A stretch of 64,000 bases of DNA from GCA-2731375 sp964590195. Its GTDB lineage: Bacteria; Pseudomonadota; Alphaproteobacteria; GCA-2731375. Below the pieces are notes generated by a model, which worked only from the letters and a program-made list of their open reading frames with translations, had not been told where the DNA came from and made no database searches. Positions 24,774-32,089 of the stretch are shown here, one piece after another; the first letter of the stretch is position 1; each line of letters begins with the position of its first letter. Position numbers and translations under genes: made by a program. The stretch is taken from the NCBI GenBank assembly GCA_964590195.1, contig CAZPWJ010000007.1:24297-88296 (forward strand). The letters are read 5' to 3'.

Positions 24774-25578
24774 TCCCCAGCCTTGCCAGGGCCTCCGCCA
24801 GATCGTCGGCGAAACTGTCGCCCTTGTGTACAAGGGGGACGGTCGCGGGAAGTTCGGCAAAGACGTCATCATCGTGGTCAAGCGAGGTCAACAGCAAGAA
24901 GGGCATATCCCGGCTGATCGGCATGGCATGCAGGGCACAGGCCAGGTCAATGCCCGATAAATCTTCCATTACGGCGGAGGCGACGATCAGGTCGGGGCTT
25001 GTACGCACGGCTGTTTCGATTGCCACGAACGGCCTCGTCACGGTGACCACGCGGTAGCCGCAGGCTTGAAATTCCCGCTCGATAATATGCGACATGGCAC
25101 CCCGCGGCATCACCAGCAGGACTTCCACATCCTGTTTGACGACATCGGCGACCTCGAATGCGGTTTTGGCGGGCAGGGTGCGTACGACATCCGCTTCGCT
25201 GATGCCGTCAAACTTGCCCTCCAGCGCCTCGCGCATACGGTCGACGAAGCATTGCGCGTCTTCCAGGGTGCGTTGGTCCAGGCGTTCGCGACCTATGAAA
25301 TAGTCTTCCATGCGGTGGGCCAGCAGGGTGATCAGGGGAAAGCCGAACGAGCCGCCCATGCCCTTTAGATTGTGGCCGCCGCGGCGAATGGCGTCGATGG
25401 TTTGGGCGGCATCGTTGTCTGGCCCCTGGGCCGCGTCGAGCAAGGCATCGAGTTCATCCAGCGCATCGCCGGCATAATCCAGAAACTCGTCCCTGAGGCG
25501 GGCGATGATGGCATCGTAGTCGGGGTTCGGCGCGAAACCCGGATTTGATGTTGCGTGACCTGTGCTGACATTTCCCAT
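24766..25578 (-). CDS. Hpt domain plus degenerate receiver (pseudo-receiver) protein
   Basis: A 270-residue signalling protein. The N-terminal half is a histidine phosphotransfer domain with the phospho-accepting His at residue 69 (GGHNLKGMGGSFGFPLI). From about residue 150 a CheY-like fold follows (VEVLLVMPRGAMSHIIEREFQACGYRVVTVTRPFVAIETAVRTSPDLIVASAVMEDLSGIDLACAL). The strand-3 phosphorylation Asp is replaced (PDLIVASAVM), so this receiver probably cannot be phosphorylated; a Lys equivalent is kept in PLVHKGD. No cognate kinase lies nearby. A role in a phosphorelay, perhaps with DivK/PleD, is speculation. It overlaps the rnr 3' end. Confidence 0.8.
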   Translation of the reverse strand: MGNVSTGHATSNPGFAPNPDYDAIIARLRDEFLDYAGDALDELDALLDAAQGPDNDAAQTIDAIRRGGHNLKGMGGSFGFPLITLLAHRMEDYFIGRERLDQRTLEDAQCFVDRMREALEGKFDGISEADVVRTLPAKTAFEVADVVKQDVEVLLVMPRGAMSHIIEREFQACGYRVVTVTRPFVAIETAVRTSPDLIVASAVMEDLSGIDLACALHAMPISRDMPFLLLTSLDHDDDVFAELPATVPLVHKGDSFADDLAEALARLGIT

Positions 25579-25665
25579 ATAAGCGACCCTATTAGAGAAG
25601 CGTAAATTTTCGATTTATCTTACTGCGGTAATTCGTGATCACCAGCAGCTGGATGGGGAGTAATC

Positions 25666-26061
25666 GTGAGCACCGCACCAAGCGTGGAACAGCAACAGAG
25701 ACGAGTGGGGCAGGCCATGGGGCGCGGCGCCCTGGCCCGCTGTCCGGCATGTGGTCAGGGGGCGATATTTGGCCGCTATCTGAAAGTGAACCATGATTGT
25801 ACCGCCTGTGGTCTGGCGCTGCATCACCACCGCGCCGATGATGCACCGCCCTATTTTACCATGTTGATTCTGGGCCATGTCCTGGTGCCCCTGACCCTGA
25901 TGCTGGAGCGGGCTTATTCACCGCCTCTATGGCTGCATTTTGCCCTGTGGCTGCCCCTGACCCTGGTTCTGTCCATGCTCATTTTGCCGCGCATCAAGGG
26001 CGCCTTGATTGGCTTTCAGTGGGCCCACCGCATGCATGGTTTCAGCGAGGGCGCTGATTAG
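25666..26061 (+). CDS. DUF983 family membrane protein
   Basis: A 131-residue protein starting at GTG with GGGGAG upstream. It has the family's zinc-ribbon-like front, GRGALARCPACGQGAIFGRYLKVNHDCTACGL (C-x2-C and C-x2-C), then HHHRADDAPPYF and two membrane helices (MLILGHVLVPLTLMLE and LHFALWLPLTLVLSMLILPRIKG). The function of DUF983 is not established. In alphaproteobacteria it often sits between rnr and NUDIX genes, as here. Its TAG stop takes its last base from the inserted MITE that begins at 26061. Confidence 0.85.
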   Translation: MSTAPSVEQQQRRVGQAMGRGALARCPACGQGAIFGRYLKVNHDCTACGLALHHHRADDAPPYFTMLILGHVLVPLTLMLERAYSPPLWLHFALWLPLTLVLSMLILPRIKGALIGFQWAHRMHGFSEGAD

Positions 26062-26326
26062 GGCCTGTGGACAATTAGCACGCCGTCGTGGCGGGAACGA
26101 TTTTTCACCCACGGTAGGAGCGGGCGGCGCCATGTGGCAGGCCCCACATAAGCCGGTCGCGACGCCGCGTGGGCGAAAAAGCGCCCCGTCCCGAAGGGAT
26201 CCGGCCCAATTGGACCATGGCCGCGTCGCTCGTCGTTGAATATGCTCGGCATGTCCTTCCTCCTCGCTCCTTGCCATGGGCCAATTGGGCTCGGACCACG
26301 CCGGCGCGATAATTGTCCACAGGCCC
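26061..26326. mobile_element. MITE-like element with about 31-bp terminal inverted repeats and TA target duplication
   Basis: The 266-bp element starts GGGCCTGTGGACAATTA and ends with its exact complement. The terminal repeats extend to about 31 bp, with 28 positions matching. It is flanked by TA on both sides (26059-26060 and 26327-26328). This is the target preference of IS630/Tc1-mariner transposases. It encodes no transposase. Internally it is palindromic: TTTTTCACCCACG near 26100 faces CGTGGGCGAAAAA near 26170, and other short arms occur. It sits exactly at the touching stop codons of two convergent genes. The family assignment is inferred from the TA duplication only. Confidence 0.75.
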
Positions 26327-27576
26327 TAGGCCGCCTCGATCTCGAATTGCAGCAGTGCATGTGCCGTGCGCAGGGCGGTTTCGGCGGCTTCCGGTGTCTT
26401 GCCGCTAGCAAATATAAAACCCAGATAACGGTTGCCTTCGGGTACCGGCAACAGAGTGTCGCCCAGGGGGATGGAAATGGTGATGTCCTGAATACCGGGT
26501 ACCGCCGCCGCCGCCTCCAGCCCATCGACCCGGCGCAGAATACCGGCGCGCGGGATCGGGATCATCATTACGCCCGAGGCCGCTGGCGCGGCTGGTTCGG
26601 GGGCGGGTAAATCCATGGCGGCGCGGATAATCAGGTCTTCCAATTGCCCGGCACCGCCAAAATCCAGGGCGCGCGCACAGAGCCCGCCGATGGAACGGGC
26701 CGCGACCTCGATCAGCCAGGCACCCTGGCTATTGATCCGCAATTCCGCATGGATTGGCCCATGACGCAGGCCAAGCCTGGCCACGGCGGCGGCGGCGGTG
26801 GCGGCGATATTGTTTTGTATGTCAGTGGGCAGCCGCGAGGGGGTGGTATAAATCGTCTCTTCGAAGAAGGGGCCTTCAAGAGGGTCGGGTTTGTCGAACA
26901 GGGCCAGAATCTGCAATTCGCCATCATCTAGCAGACCTTCAAGGGCGACCTCGCGGCCTGGAATATAGCCCTCGACCAGAATATGGCTTGCGGCCTCGCC
27001 GCTCTGCCCGGAACCCTCTAGAATCGCTTCAATACGTTTGCAGGCAGCCACGAACTGTTGTGGATTGTCGGCGCGGATCACGCCGCGGCTGGCCGAGAGT
27101 GCCAAGGGCTTCAGCACCACGGGATAGGGCATGTCCTGGGCCTGGCCGCCTGGATCATCGGCCAGATTCAGCAAAGTAAACCACGGTGCGGGCAGACCGG
27201 AATTGGCCAGCCGGTTGCGGAAACGGTACTTGTTCCCCGCCGCCTCCACCGAAGACGGGGCATTGTGGCGCAGTGCCAAAGCGTCGCCCGCCATGGCCGC
27301 CAAGAGCGTGGTTTCCTGATCGACGCCGATTATGGCCGTCAGGGGGTAATCGTGGTGATAGTCCGCGATCTGGGCAACGCCGCAATCAAGATCGTCAAGA
27401 TCGACCGTCATGGTGCGGCCGGCGGAGAATTGCGCCAGCACGCTCTGTTGATCCGAGCCAACGGCAACATCGACGCCGAGCCGCTCGGCGGCCTGAAGGA
27501 AGTCGCCGATGCGGTACGATGTGGTGGGAACCAGCAGCAGCAAACGGCCGCTGGCGGCGGCTTCCCTAGCCACCTT
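26326..27576 (-). CDS. ATP-grasp domain protein
   Basis: About 416 residues from a GTG at 27576; upstream in-frame ATGs at 27612 and 27624 would overlap the nfu gene more deeply. The protein has a pre-ATP-grasp Rossmann region (GRLLLLVPTTSYRIGDFLQAAERLGVDVAVGSD), then the ATP-grasp fold: NKYRFRNRLANSGLPAPWF, PYPVVLKPLALSASRGVIRAD, ILVEGYIPGREVALEGLLDDGELQILALFDKP, and the metal-binding GPIHAELRINSQGAWLIEVAARSIGG. Such enzymes ligate a carboxylate to an amine via acyl phosphate, as in L-amino acid ligases. The substrate is unknown. It is coupled to nfu by overlap. Its stop codon uses the first base of the inserted MITE. Confidence 0.82.
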   Translation of the reverse strand, partial: KVAREAAASGRLLLLVPTTSYRIGDFLQAAERLGVDVAVGSDQQSVLAQFSAGRTMTVDLDDLDCGVAQIADYHHDYPLTAIIGVDQETTLLAAMAGDALALRHNAPSSVEAAGNKYRFRNRLANSGLPAPWFTLLNLADDPGGQAQDMPYPVVLKPLALSASRGVIRADNPQQFVAACKRIEAILEGSGQSGEAASHILVEGYIPGREVALEGLLDDGELQILALFDKPDPLEGPFFEETIYTTPSRLPTDIQNNIAATAAAAVARLGLRHGPIHAELRINSQGAWLIEVAARSIGGLCARALDFGGAGQLEDLIIRAAMDLPAPEPAAPAASGVMMIPIPRAGILRRVDGLEAAAAVPGIQDITISIPLGDTLLPVPEGNRYLGFIFASGKTPEAAETALRTAHALLQFEIEAA

Positions 27577-28399
27577 TGCCTGGTTGGTAATACGGGTTCG
27601 AGCCGCCCGCATGGTCGGTGACATCCAGGACGTGGACGATGGAGGGCACCAGGGCCCTGATCTCGGTCGCGACGCCTTGTTTTAGGGTCACATCGGCCAT
27701 GCCGCAGCCCTGGCAGCCGCCCTCCAGGCGCAGGTAGACCGTATCCTCGACCACATCGACCAACGCGATATGACCGCCATGACCGGCGACCTGGGGATTG
27801 ATGTGTTCATCTAGAAGCTTACGGACCGCCAGGCCTTCTTCGGTCTGTAATCCGGGCTTGGGCGTCATATCGTCGAATTCCACGATGCCTTCGATATCGG
27901 GCAGATAGTGGCGCATCATATGTTCGATATTCAGGCGCAGATCGCGGGCGGCGCCGGTTAATTCCAGGATCACCATGCCGTTCCTGAAACCGCGGTAAAC
28001 GGCCTCGCCGCCACTATCGGTCAGGGCAGGGGCGACGTGGCTGTCCAGCAGATCCTTGATGTTGGCGATCAATTCGGGATCGGCATCGGGATCGGTCAGA
28101 TCCTCTTCATCGTCTTCCAGAAAGACCGCCTCGCCAGCGGTGAAATGGTTCATGATGGCGGCCAGGGCAAAGGTCTTTAGAAGCAGCCAGTCCCAATCAT
28201 CCGCCTTCCAGACGGTAATCGAATCTTCATCCAGGGAGACGCCCGCGACCCCCTCGACGGCGAACAGCCGCCGCGCCAGGGGCGAGCGTTCGGTCGTTGC
28301 CGCATTGGGGAAATGGGCGCTGCCCGACGGCATCACGGTCTGCCCCGGCAGAAACTTCATCTGCGCCGGGTTGGGCGTGGCCTCGGTTTGAATGAACAT
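27566..28399 (-). CDS. Nfu-type iron-sulfur cluster carrier with an extra degenerate Nfu domain
   Basis: A 277-residue protein. Residues 1-90 are the Nfu_N domain (MFIQTEATPNPAQMKFLPGQTVMPSGSAHF, ARRLFAVEGVAGVSLDEDSITVWK). Residues 188-262 are the catalytic NifU-like domain with the cluster-binding CQGC motif (Cys229, Cys232). Between them, residues 109-176 form a second copy of the NifU-like fold (IKDLLDSHVAPALTDSGGEA, GMVILELTG, LPDIEGIVEF) without cysteines. Usual alphaproteobacterial Nfu proteins are near 185 residues and lack this middle domain. Nfu carries 4Fe-4S clusters from the assembly machinery to client enzymes. It is transcribed with the ATP-grasp gene. Confidence 0.88.
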   Translation of the reverse strand: MFIQTEATPNPAQMKFLPGQTVMPSGSAHFPNAATTERSPLARRLFAVEGVAGVSLDEDSITVWKADDWDWLLLKTFALAAIMNHFTAGEAVFLEDDEEDLTDPDADPELIANIKDLLDSHVAPALTDSGGEAVYRGFRNGMVILELTGAARDLRLNIEHMMRHYLPDIEGIVEFDDMTPKPGLQTEEGLAVRKLLDEHINPQVAGHGGHIALVDVVEDTVYLRLEGGCQGCGMADVTLKQGVATEIRALVPSIVHVLDVTDHAGGSNPYYQPGKGG

Positions 28400-28441
28400 G
28401 GCGGCGGTCCTTTATCTATACGGTCGTTGAAGGTGGGTTTA

Positions 28442-29062
28442 TCATGTTGCCGCGCGCGGGGAAAACCCTGCTTTGGCCTGTTGAAAATTTACACAGAGCC
28501 GCGCCAGATCGGCAACATCCATCGGACTTTGGTTAATGGCGCAATGATAGCTGTCTTCACTTTCAGGCTGGTGTTCAACACATTCCATATGGGCGCAGTT
28601 GGTGCAATTGCCAAAGGGTTGTCCATTCTTTTCCCGCGCCACATGGGCAAGCATGTGTTGCAGTGTTTCGGCCAACTGGCGCCTGGCCGCCGGCGGTAAA
28701 TCATTGGCTGCCCGGGTCACCGCCTCGAACGGATCATTACGTCGCATCGCCTTGGCTTTTTCGGTCAAATCCAATTGCTTGCTTCGCCCATCGCGCGCGG
28801 CGCGGGTTTGTGTCAGATAACCTTGCTTGATCAGGCCGCGAATGGTTTGTGACGCCGTGCCCCGCGTGGTGCCGTGGAACTTGGCGAATGCCGAGGGGGT
28901 GCGCGAGGCGGGATTGGTGTTTTCCAGATAGCGCAATACCGTCCATTGCGCCGGCGACAGCGCCATCGTCTTGGCCGGCGTGGTGTTGGATTGTGCCAAT
29001 CGCCCCAAATGCAGCAGCAATTCCACCAGTAATTCAGGCGTGTTTTGAGTATTCCCGGACAT
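28442..29062 (-). CDS. MarR family regulator with C-terminal cysteine cluster
   Basis: A 206-residue regulator starting MSGNTQNTPELLVELLLHLGRL. The winged helix-turn-helix is near residues 35-105 (LSPAQWTVLRYLENTNPASRTPSAFAKFHGTTRGTASQTIRGLIKQGYLTQTRAARDGRSKQLDLTEKAK). After the dimerisation helices comes a Cys-rich tail: Cys153, Cys156, Cys161, Cys174 and Cys190 in FGNCTNCAHMEC, SYHCAIN and ARLCVNF. Similar tails occur in a MarR subgroup and could hold a metal or cluster or sense thiol oxidation. It is divergent from a rhodanese gene, with a perfect palindrome between them, so it probably represses itself and the rhodanese. Confidence 0.87.
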   Translation of the reverse strand: MSGNTQNTPELLVELLLHLGRLAQSNTTPAKTMALSPAQWTVLRYLENTNPASRTPSAFAKFHGTTRGTASQTIRGLIKQGYLTQTRAARDGRSKQLDLTEKAKAMRRNDPFEAVTRAANDLPPAARRQLAETLQHMLAHVAREKNGQPFGNCTNCAHMECVEHQPESEDSYHCAINQSPMDVADLARLCVNFQQAKAGFSPRAAT

Positions 29063-29063
29063 G

Positions 29064-29092
29064 CAATATAATAGCGAAACGCTATTATATTG
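29064..29092. promoter_or_regulatory. MarR operator candidate: perfect 13-bp-arm palindrome
   Basis: CAATATAATAGCG and CGCTATTATATTG are exact reverse complements separated by AAA. The site begins 2 bp upstream of the marR ATG and overlaps the -35 hexamer of the divergent rhodanese promoter. Binding would therefore shut off both genes. Confidence 0.8.
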
Positions 29093-29117
29093 ACAAGCGT
29101 CGGCGATGCCGGATAAG
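29090..29117 (+). promoter_or_regulatory. Sigma-70 promoter of the rhodanese gene
   Basis: A perfect -35 TTGACA (29090-29095) is followed after 16 bp by GATAAG (29112-29117, 4 of 6 matches to the -10). The -35 box overlaps the right arm of the MarR palindrome. Confidence 0.55.
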
Positions 29118-29151
29118 CAGCCGGGATTGCCAATGAATTTGGGGAAAATTG

Positions 29152-29496
29152 ATGTCGGATGACAAGACGCGGGCCTGGGGTCCAAACATTGACGTGCACG
29201 ACCTGGCCGGTCTGCGCGATGAAGCGGCGGTCCACACATTGCTTGATGTCCGGGAACCCAATGAAGTTGCCGTCTGTGCCATTGCCGGCAGTTTATTTGT
29301 GCCCATGCAACAGGTGCCTGGGCATATCAGCACGCTGCCCAAGGAGCATCCACTGATTGTTTTATGTCATCATGGCACGCGTAGCGATATGGTGGCCGGC
29401 TTCCTCCGGGAAAATGGTTTCTCCAATGTCTTCAATCTATCAGGGGGCATTGATGCCTGGGCCCAGGTAATCGATCAGCAAATGGCGCGCTACTAG
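29152..29496 (+). CDS. Rhodanese-like sulfurtransferase domain protein
   Basis: A 114-residue single-domain rhodanese. It carries the family segments VHTLLDVREPNEVAVCAIAGSLFVPMQQV and the active loop LCHHGTRSDMVAGFL, with Cys72 as the persulfide-carrying residue, and it ends FNLSGGIDAWAQVID. Single-domain rhodaneses pass sulfane sulfur to acceptors such as thiols, cyanide or biosynthetic proteins. Start ATG 29152 is chosen over the TTG just before it. Divergence from the Cys-rich MarR gene suggests control by reactive sulfur or oxidants. The Nfu Fe-S carrier two genes away is a possible functional link. Confidence 0.9.
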   Translation: MSDDKTRAWGPNIDVHDLAGLRDEAAVHTLLDVREPNEVAVCAIAGSLFVPMQQVPGHISTLPKEHPLIVLCHHGTRSDMVAGFLRENGFSNVFNLSGGIDAWAQVIDQQMARY

Positions 29497-29600
29497 TTAG
29501 TCGGAATTATGGCTGAATTCAGCCATTAACCCTCTGGACTGGACAGCAGGGGCACGCCCGTGCGATTTTAGGCCATCGGTAAACCTGCCTTTAGAGTGAT

Positions 29601-30293
29601 ATGTCCGAAAAACAAACAACAGCCAAGCGCGCGGCGCGGCCGCGCGATGCCGCCACGCTGGTGCTCTTGCGCCAGGTCCGCGGCAAGACCGCCGTGCTCA
29701 TGGGCTTGCGTCATGGCAAGCACAAATTCATGCCCGACCAATGGGTTTTTCCCGGCGGCCGGGTCGACCGTGCCGACGGCTATGCGCCCTCGGCCTCGGA
29801 ATTGCGCAGCCATGTTTCCAACAGCCTCGCCCGCACCTCGTCCCCGCATCGGGCCAGGGCTCTGGCCATGGCGGCGGTGCGCGAGACATTCGAGGAAACA
29901 GGCCTGATTCTGGGCCAGCCACTGGATAAGGTGCCCGAGAAGGCCTCGACGACCTGGCGCCCGTTCTATGATGCCGGCTTCGCGCCGTGCCTGAAGGATT
30001 TGGAATACGTCTACCGGGCGGTGACGCCGCCGTTTCGTCCGATCCGCTTCAATGCGAGGTTTTTCCTGGCGGACGGCAGCAATTTGCATGGCAAATTGCA
30101 GGGCGATGGCGAACTGTTGAACCTGAAATGGGTGCCCATCCCCAAGGCAATCGAGTTGCAGACCCCGCCGATCCAGCAAATCGTGTTGGAGGCCCTGCCG
30201 GGCCTGGTTGATGACAACGGCAAGATCCGCCGGCGTCGCAAGGTACCGGTTCGTATCGTGCGTCATGGTACGCGTCGATTGGAGTACGAATGA
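29601..30293 (+). CDS. NUDIX hydrolase, copy 1
   Basis: A 230-residue protein with a NUDIX fold: AATLVLLRQVRGKTAVLMGLRHGKHKFMPDQWVFPGGRVDRADGY, then an insertion, then the catalytic helix AAVRETFEETGLILG that matches the REUXEEXGU part of the NUDIX box. The insertion between the GGRVD glycines and the RETFEE helix is typical of the CoA pyrophosphatase/NUDT7-NUDT19-like branch. These enzymes hydrolyse nucleoside diphosphate-X compounds; the substrate is not predictable. It overlaps the following paralogue by 4 nt (ATGA). Confidence 0.87.
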   Translation: MSEKQTTAKRAARPRDAATLVLLRQVRGKTAVLMGLRHGKHKFMPDQWVFPGGRVDRADGYAPSASELRSHVSNSLARTSSPHRARALAMAAVRETFEETGLILGQPLDKVPEKASTTWRPFYDAGFAPCLKDLEYVYRAVTPPFRPIRFNARFFLADGSNLHGKLQGDGELLNLKWVPIPKAIELQTPPIQQIVLEALPGLVDDNGKIRRRRKVPVRIVRHGTRRLEYE

Positions 30294-30955
30294 GCGCCCT
30301 TGAACAAGCCCAAAAAATTGGGCGCGATTATGTCCGTCCGGAAAAACCGGTGCGTCCCCGTGATGCCGCCTCTTTGGTGATTTTGCGCCAGCGCAAGAGC
30401 GGTACGGAGGTCTTGTTGGGCCGCCGCGCCTCGCGCCACCGTTTCATGCCGAACGTCTTCGTTTTTCCCGGTGGACGGGTCGATGTGGCGGACCGCGATG
30501 TTGATGTGGCGGGCGAGCTGGCCAAACCGGTGGCCTCGAAGTTGCATTACAAATTTTCGCCCAGGATGTCCCGTGCCCTGGCCGTCGCGGCGGTGCGCGA
30601 AACTTTCGAGGAGACCGGCCTGGTTATCGGCGAGAAGCACAAGGGCGGCGTGCGACCGGACCTGACCCGCCTGGATTATGTGGCCCGGGCCATTACGCCC
30701 CCCGATAGCCCCATGCGTTTTCACGCTCGGTTTTTCTGCATTGATGCCGAACACGCCAAGGGCCGGGTGCGAGACAGCCACGAATTGCAGCTGTTGCAGT
30801 GGTTTCCGCTGGCCGAGGCCCTGGCCATGCCGCTGGTCGATGTGACCGAATTCGTATTGCAGGAAATCCAGCGCCGCCAGGGCGGTTGGCGCCCCCCTGG
30901 GGTGCCACTGTTCAGTTACCGTAACGGACGCGCGGTGATCCGCTACGAAGGTTGA
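30290..30955 (+). CDS. NUDIX hydrolase, copy 2
   Basis: A 221-residue paralogue of the preceding gene. The same blocks are present: RPRDAASLVILRQRKSGTEVLLGRRASRHRFMPNVFVFPGGRVDVAD, then ALAVAAVRETFEETGLVIG, then the shared segment LDYVARAITPPDSPMRFHARFFCID, which parallels LEYVYRAVTPPFRPIRFNARFFLAD in copy 1. The two clearly arose by tandem duplication and are translationally coupled. Probably both hydrolyse NDP-linked metabolites; the divergence between copies suggests different substrates. Confidence 0.87.
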   Translation: MSALEQAQKIGRDYVRPEKPVRPRDAASLVILRQRKSGTEVLLGRRASRHRFMPNVFVFPGGRVDVADRDVDVAGELAKPVASKLHYKFSPRMSRALAVAAVRETFEETGLVIGEKHKGGVRPDLTRLDYVARAITPPDSPMRFHARFFCIDAEHAKGRVRDSHELQLLQWFPLAEALAMPLVDVTEFVLQEIQRRQGGWRPPGVPLFSYRNGRAVIRYEG

Positions 30956-30983
30956 ATTCGGCAGGCTTTGAGCCGATCGGCAC

Positions 30984-31011
30984 TTGACAGAACGGTTGGG
31001 AAGATTATGTT
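30984..31011 (+). promoter_or_regulatory. Sigma-70 promoter candidate of rpmG
   Basis: TTGACA at 30984-30989 and TATGTT at 31006-31011 are separated by 16 bp, about 65 bp before the rpmG start. Confidence 0.5.
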
Positions 31012-31077
31012 CCCAGCTCGGAATTTATTGGCAAGGGTGCCGCGTTTCCAGGCGCCCCAGATATCGGAGATCTGGTG

Positions 31078-31245
31078 ATGGCAAAACCGTCAACCATTAA
31101 GATCAGGCTGGTGAGCAGCGCTGACACTGGTTACTACTATGTGACCAAGAAAAACCCGCGTACCCAGACGGAAAAGATGGTGGTCAAGAAATACGACCCC
31201 GTGGTCCGCAAGCACGTGGAATTCAAGGAAGGCAAGATCAAATAG
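31078..31245 (+). CDS. rpmG: 50S ribosomal protein L33
   Basis: A 55-residue protein beginning MAKPSTIKIRLVSSADTGYY and containing YVTKKNPRTQTEKMVVKKYDP, then VVRKHVEFKEGKIK. This is the full-length bacterial L33 of the cysteine-free type usual in alphaproteobacteria; Cys-containing variants bind zinc, this one cannot. It is part of the 50S subunit near the E site. GGAGAT stands upstream of the ATG. A strong terminator follows at 31326. Confidence 0.95.
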   Translation: MAKPSTIKIRLVSSADTGYYYVTKKNPRTQTEKMVVKKYDPVVRKHVEFKEGKIK

Positions 31246-31325
31246 GTTTTGATCCTGCGGCCCTGAAATCGCTTTGGGGCATCGTTAATTAACGGCAAAA
31301 GAATATTCGAATTTGAATATTGTGT

Positions 31326-31355
31326 GGCTGGCGCTCGCGCCGGCCCTTTTTGTTT
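31326..31355 (+). terminator. Rho-independent terminator after rpmG
   Basis: GGCTGGCGC pairs with GCGCCGGCC around the loop TC, followed by CTTTTTGTTT. It lies 80 bp after the rpmG stop. The preceding AT-rich piece (31301-31320) holds an imperfect AATATTCGAA/TTTGAATATT palindrome of unknown role. Confidence 0.85.
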
Positions 31356-31411
31356 GTCTTGGCGAATTCCAGACAGAGGGGCGCCACGAATGTGGAAGCA
31401 GGAGAACCCTG

Positions 31412-31957
31412 TCAGGGAACGCCGTATCCAAGGTCGATGTAATTGATCCCAAAGTGCGCCGAGGATTCCTCGATGCTGTCAAAGCCTTCCATCGACGACG
31501 CCAAAACAACATCAACGGCGGTATACAACCTCATGGGTTCCTGTTGCGAAGCCGGCCTGACCGGCAGCGACAGGCTCTGTATCGCAATTTCCCCACCGCT
31601 GGGCCGGACAGCGTTGGCCTTGGATAACATTCCGCACGGTGTGGACACCATGTTCCATAAGCGCTCGCTGCGAACTGGCCGATGTGCTTCAGCGACCATG
31701 TTAATGAAGTTTTCGCCGAGTAGTTTCCAGCCGGCGACCTTGTCATACCATTCGCCGACAAGCCGAAACGTGGCCGTATCAGGAGACGGCATCTCCAGCA
31801 CCGAGACGTAGCCAATCGCGGTGCCAAGATCCTCGGCCTTGACGGCGCTAATGATCGGCACGGAATCGTTGCCACGCCAACCCAGCCAGGCCTCCAGCAG
31901 GGCAAGACGATGCGGCTCGGCCCGTAACAATTCGGCGCAAGTCACAAGATCTACCAT
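31412..31957 (-). CDS. PAS domain protein (alphaproteobacterial PAS_5-like)
   Basis: A 181-residue protein with a single PAS-like sensor fold and no output domain. The recognised pattern is the long stretch LLEAWLGWRGNDSVPIISAVKAEDLGTAIGYVSVLEMPSPDTATFRLVGEWYDKVAGWKLLGENFINMV, where FRLVG and a small polar pair open the PAS core. It continues with RSERLWNMVSTPCGMLSKANAV and a last strand MRLYTAVDVVL. Such stand-alone PAS proteins are common in Rhodospirillales, and their signal and partner are unknown. It sits downstream of pleD on the same strand. Confidence 0.7.
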   Translation of the reverse strand: MVDLVTCAELLRAEPHRLALLEAWLGWRGNDSVPIISAVKAEDLGTAIGYVSVLEMPSPDTATFRLVGEWYDKVAGWKLLGENFINMVAEAHRPVRSERLWNMVSTPCGMLSKANAVRPSGGEIAIQSLSLPVRPASQQEPMRLYTAVDVVLASSMEGFDSIEESSAHFGINYIDLGYGVP

Positions 31958-32089
31958 CTGGGTTTACTCCACCGTACTTTTATCGATGACAGGGCAATAA
32001 GACCATTCCGCGAGGGGCTTGCCACCCTAAGCTCCAAGCTACCTTGGTCAACAAATGCTCTTAAAAATTCGTTTGTGCGGAAATGCGCC

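Noticed and set aside
26061..26326. Small protein genes within the MITE
   Set aside because: Several short frames cross the element, but none has an RBS or a plausible protein pattern, and the palindromic structure explains the open frames.
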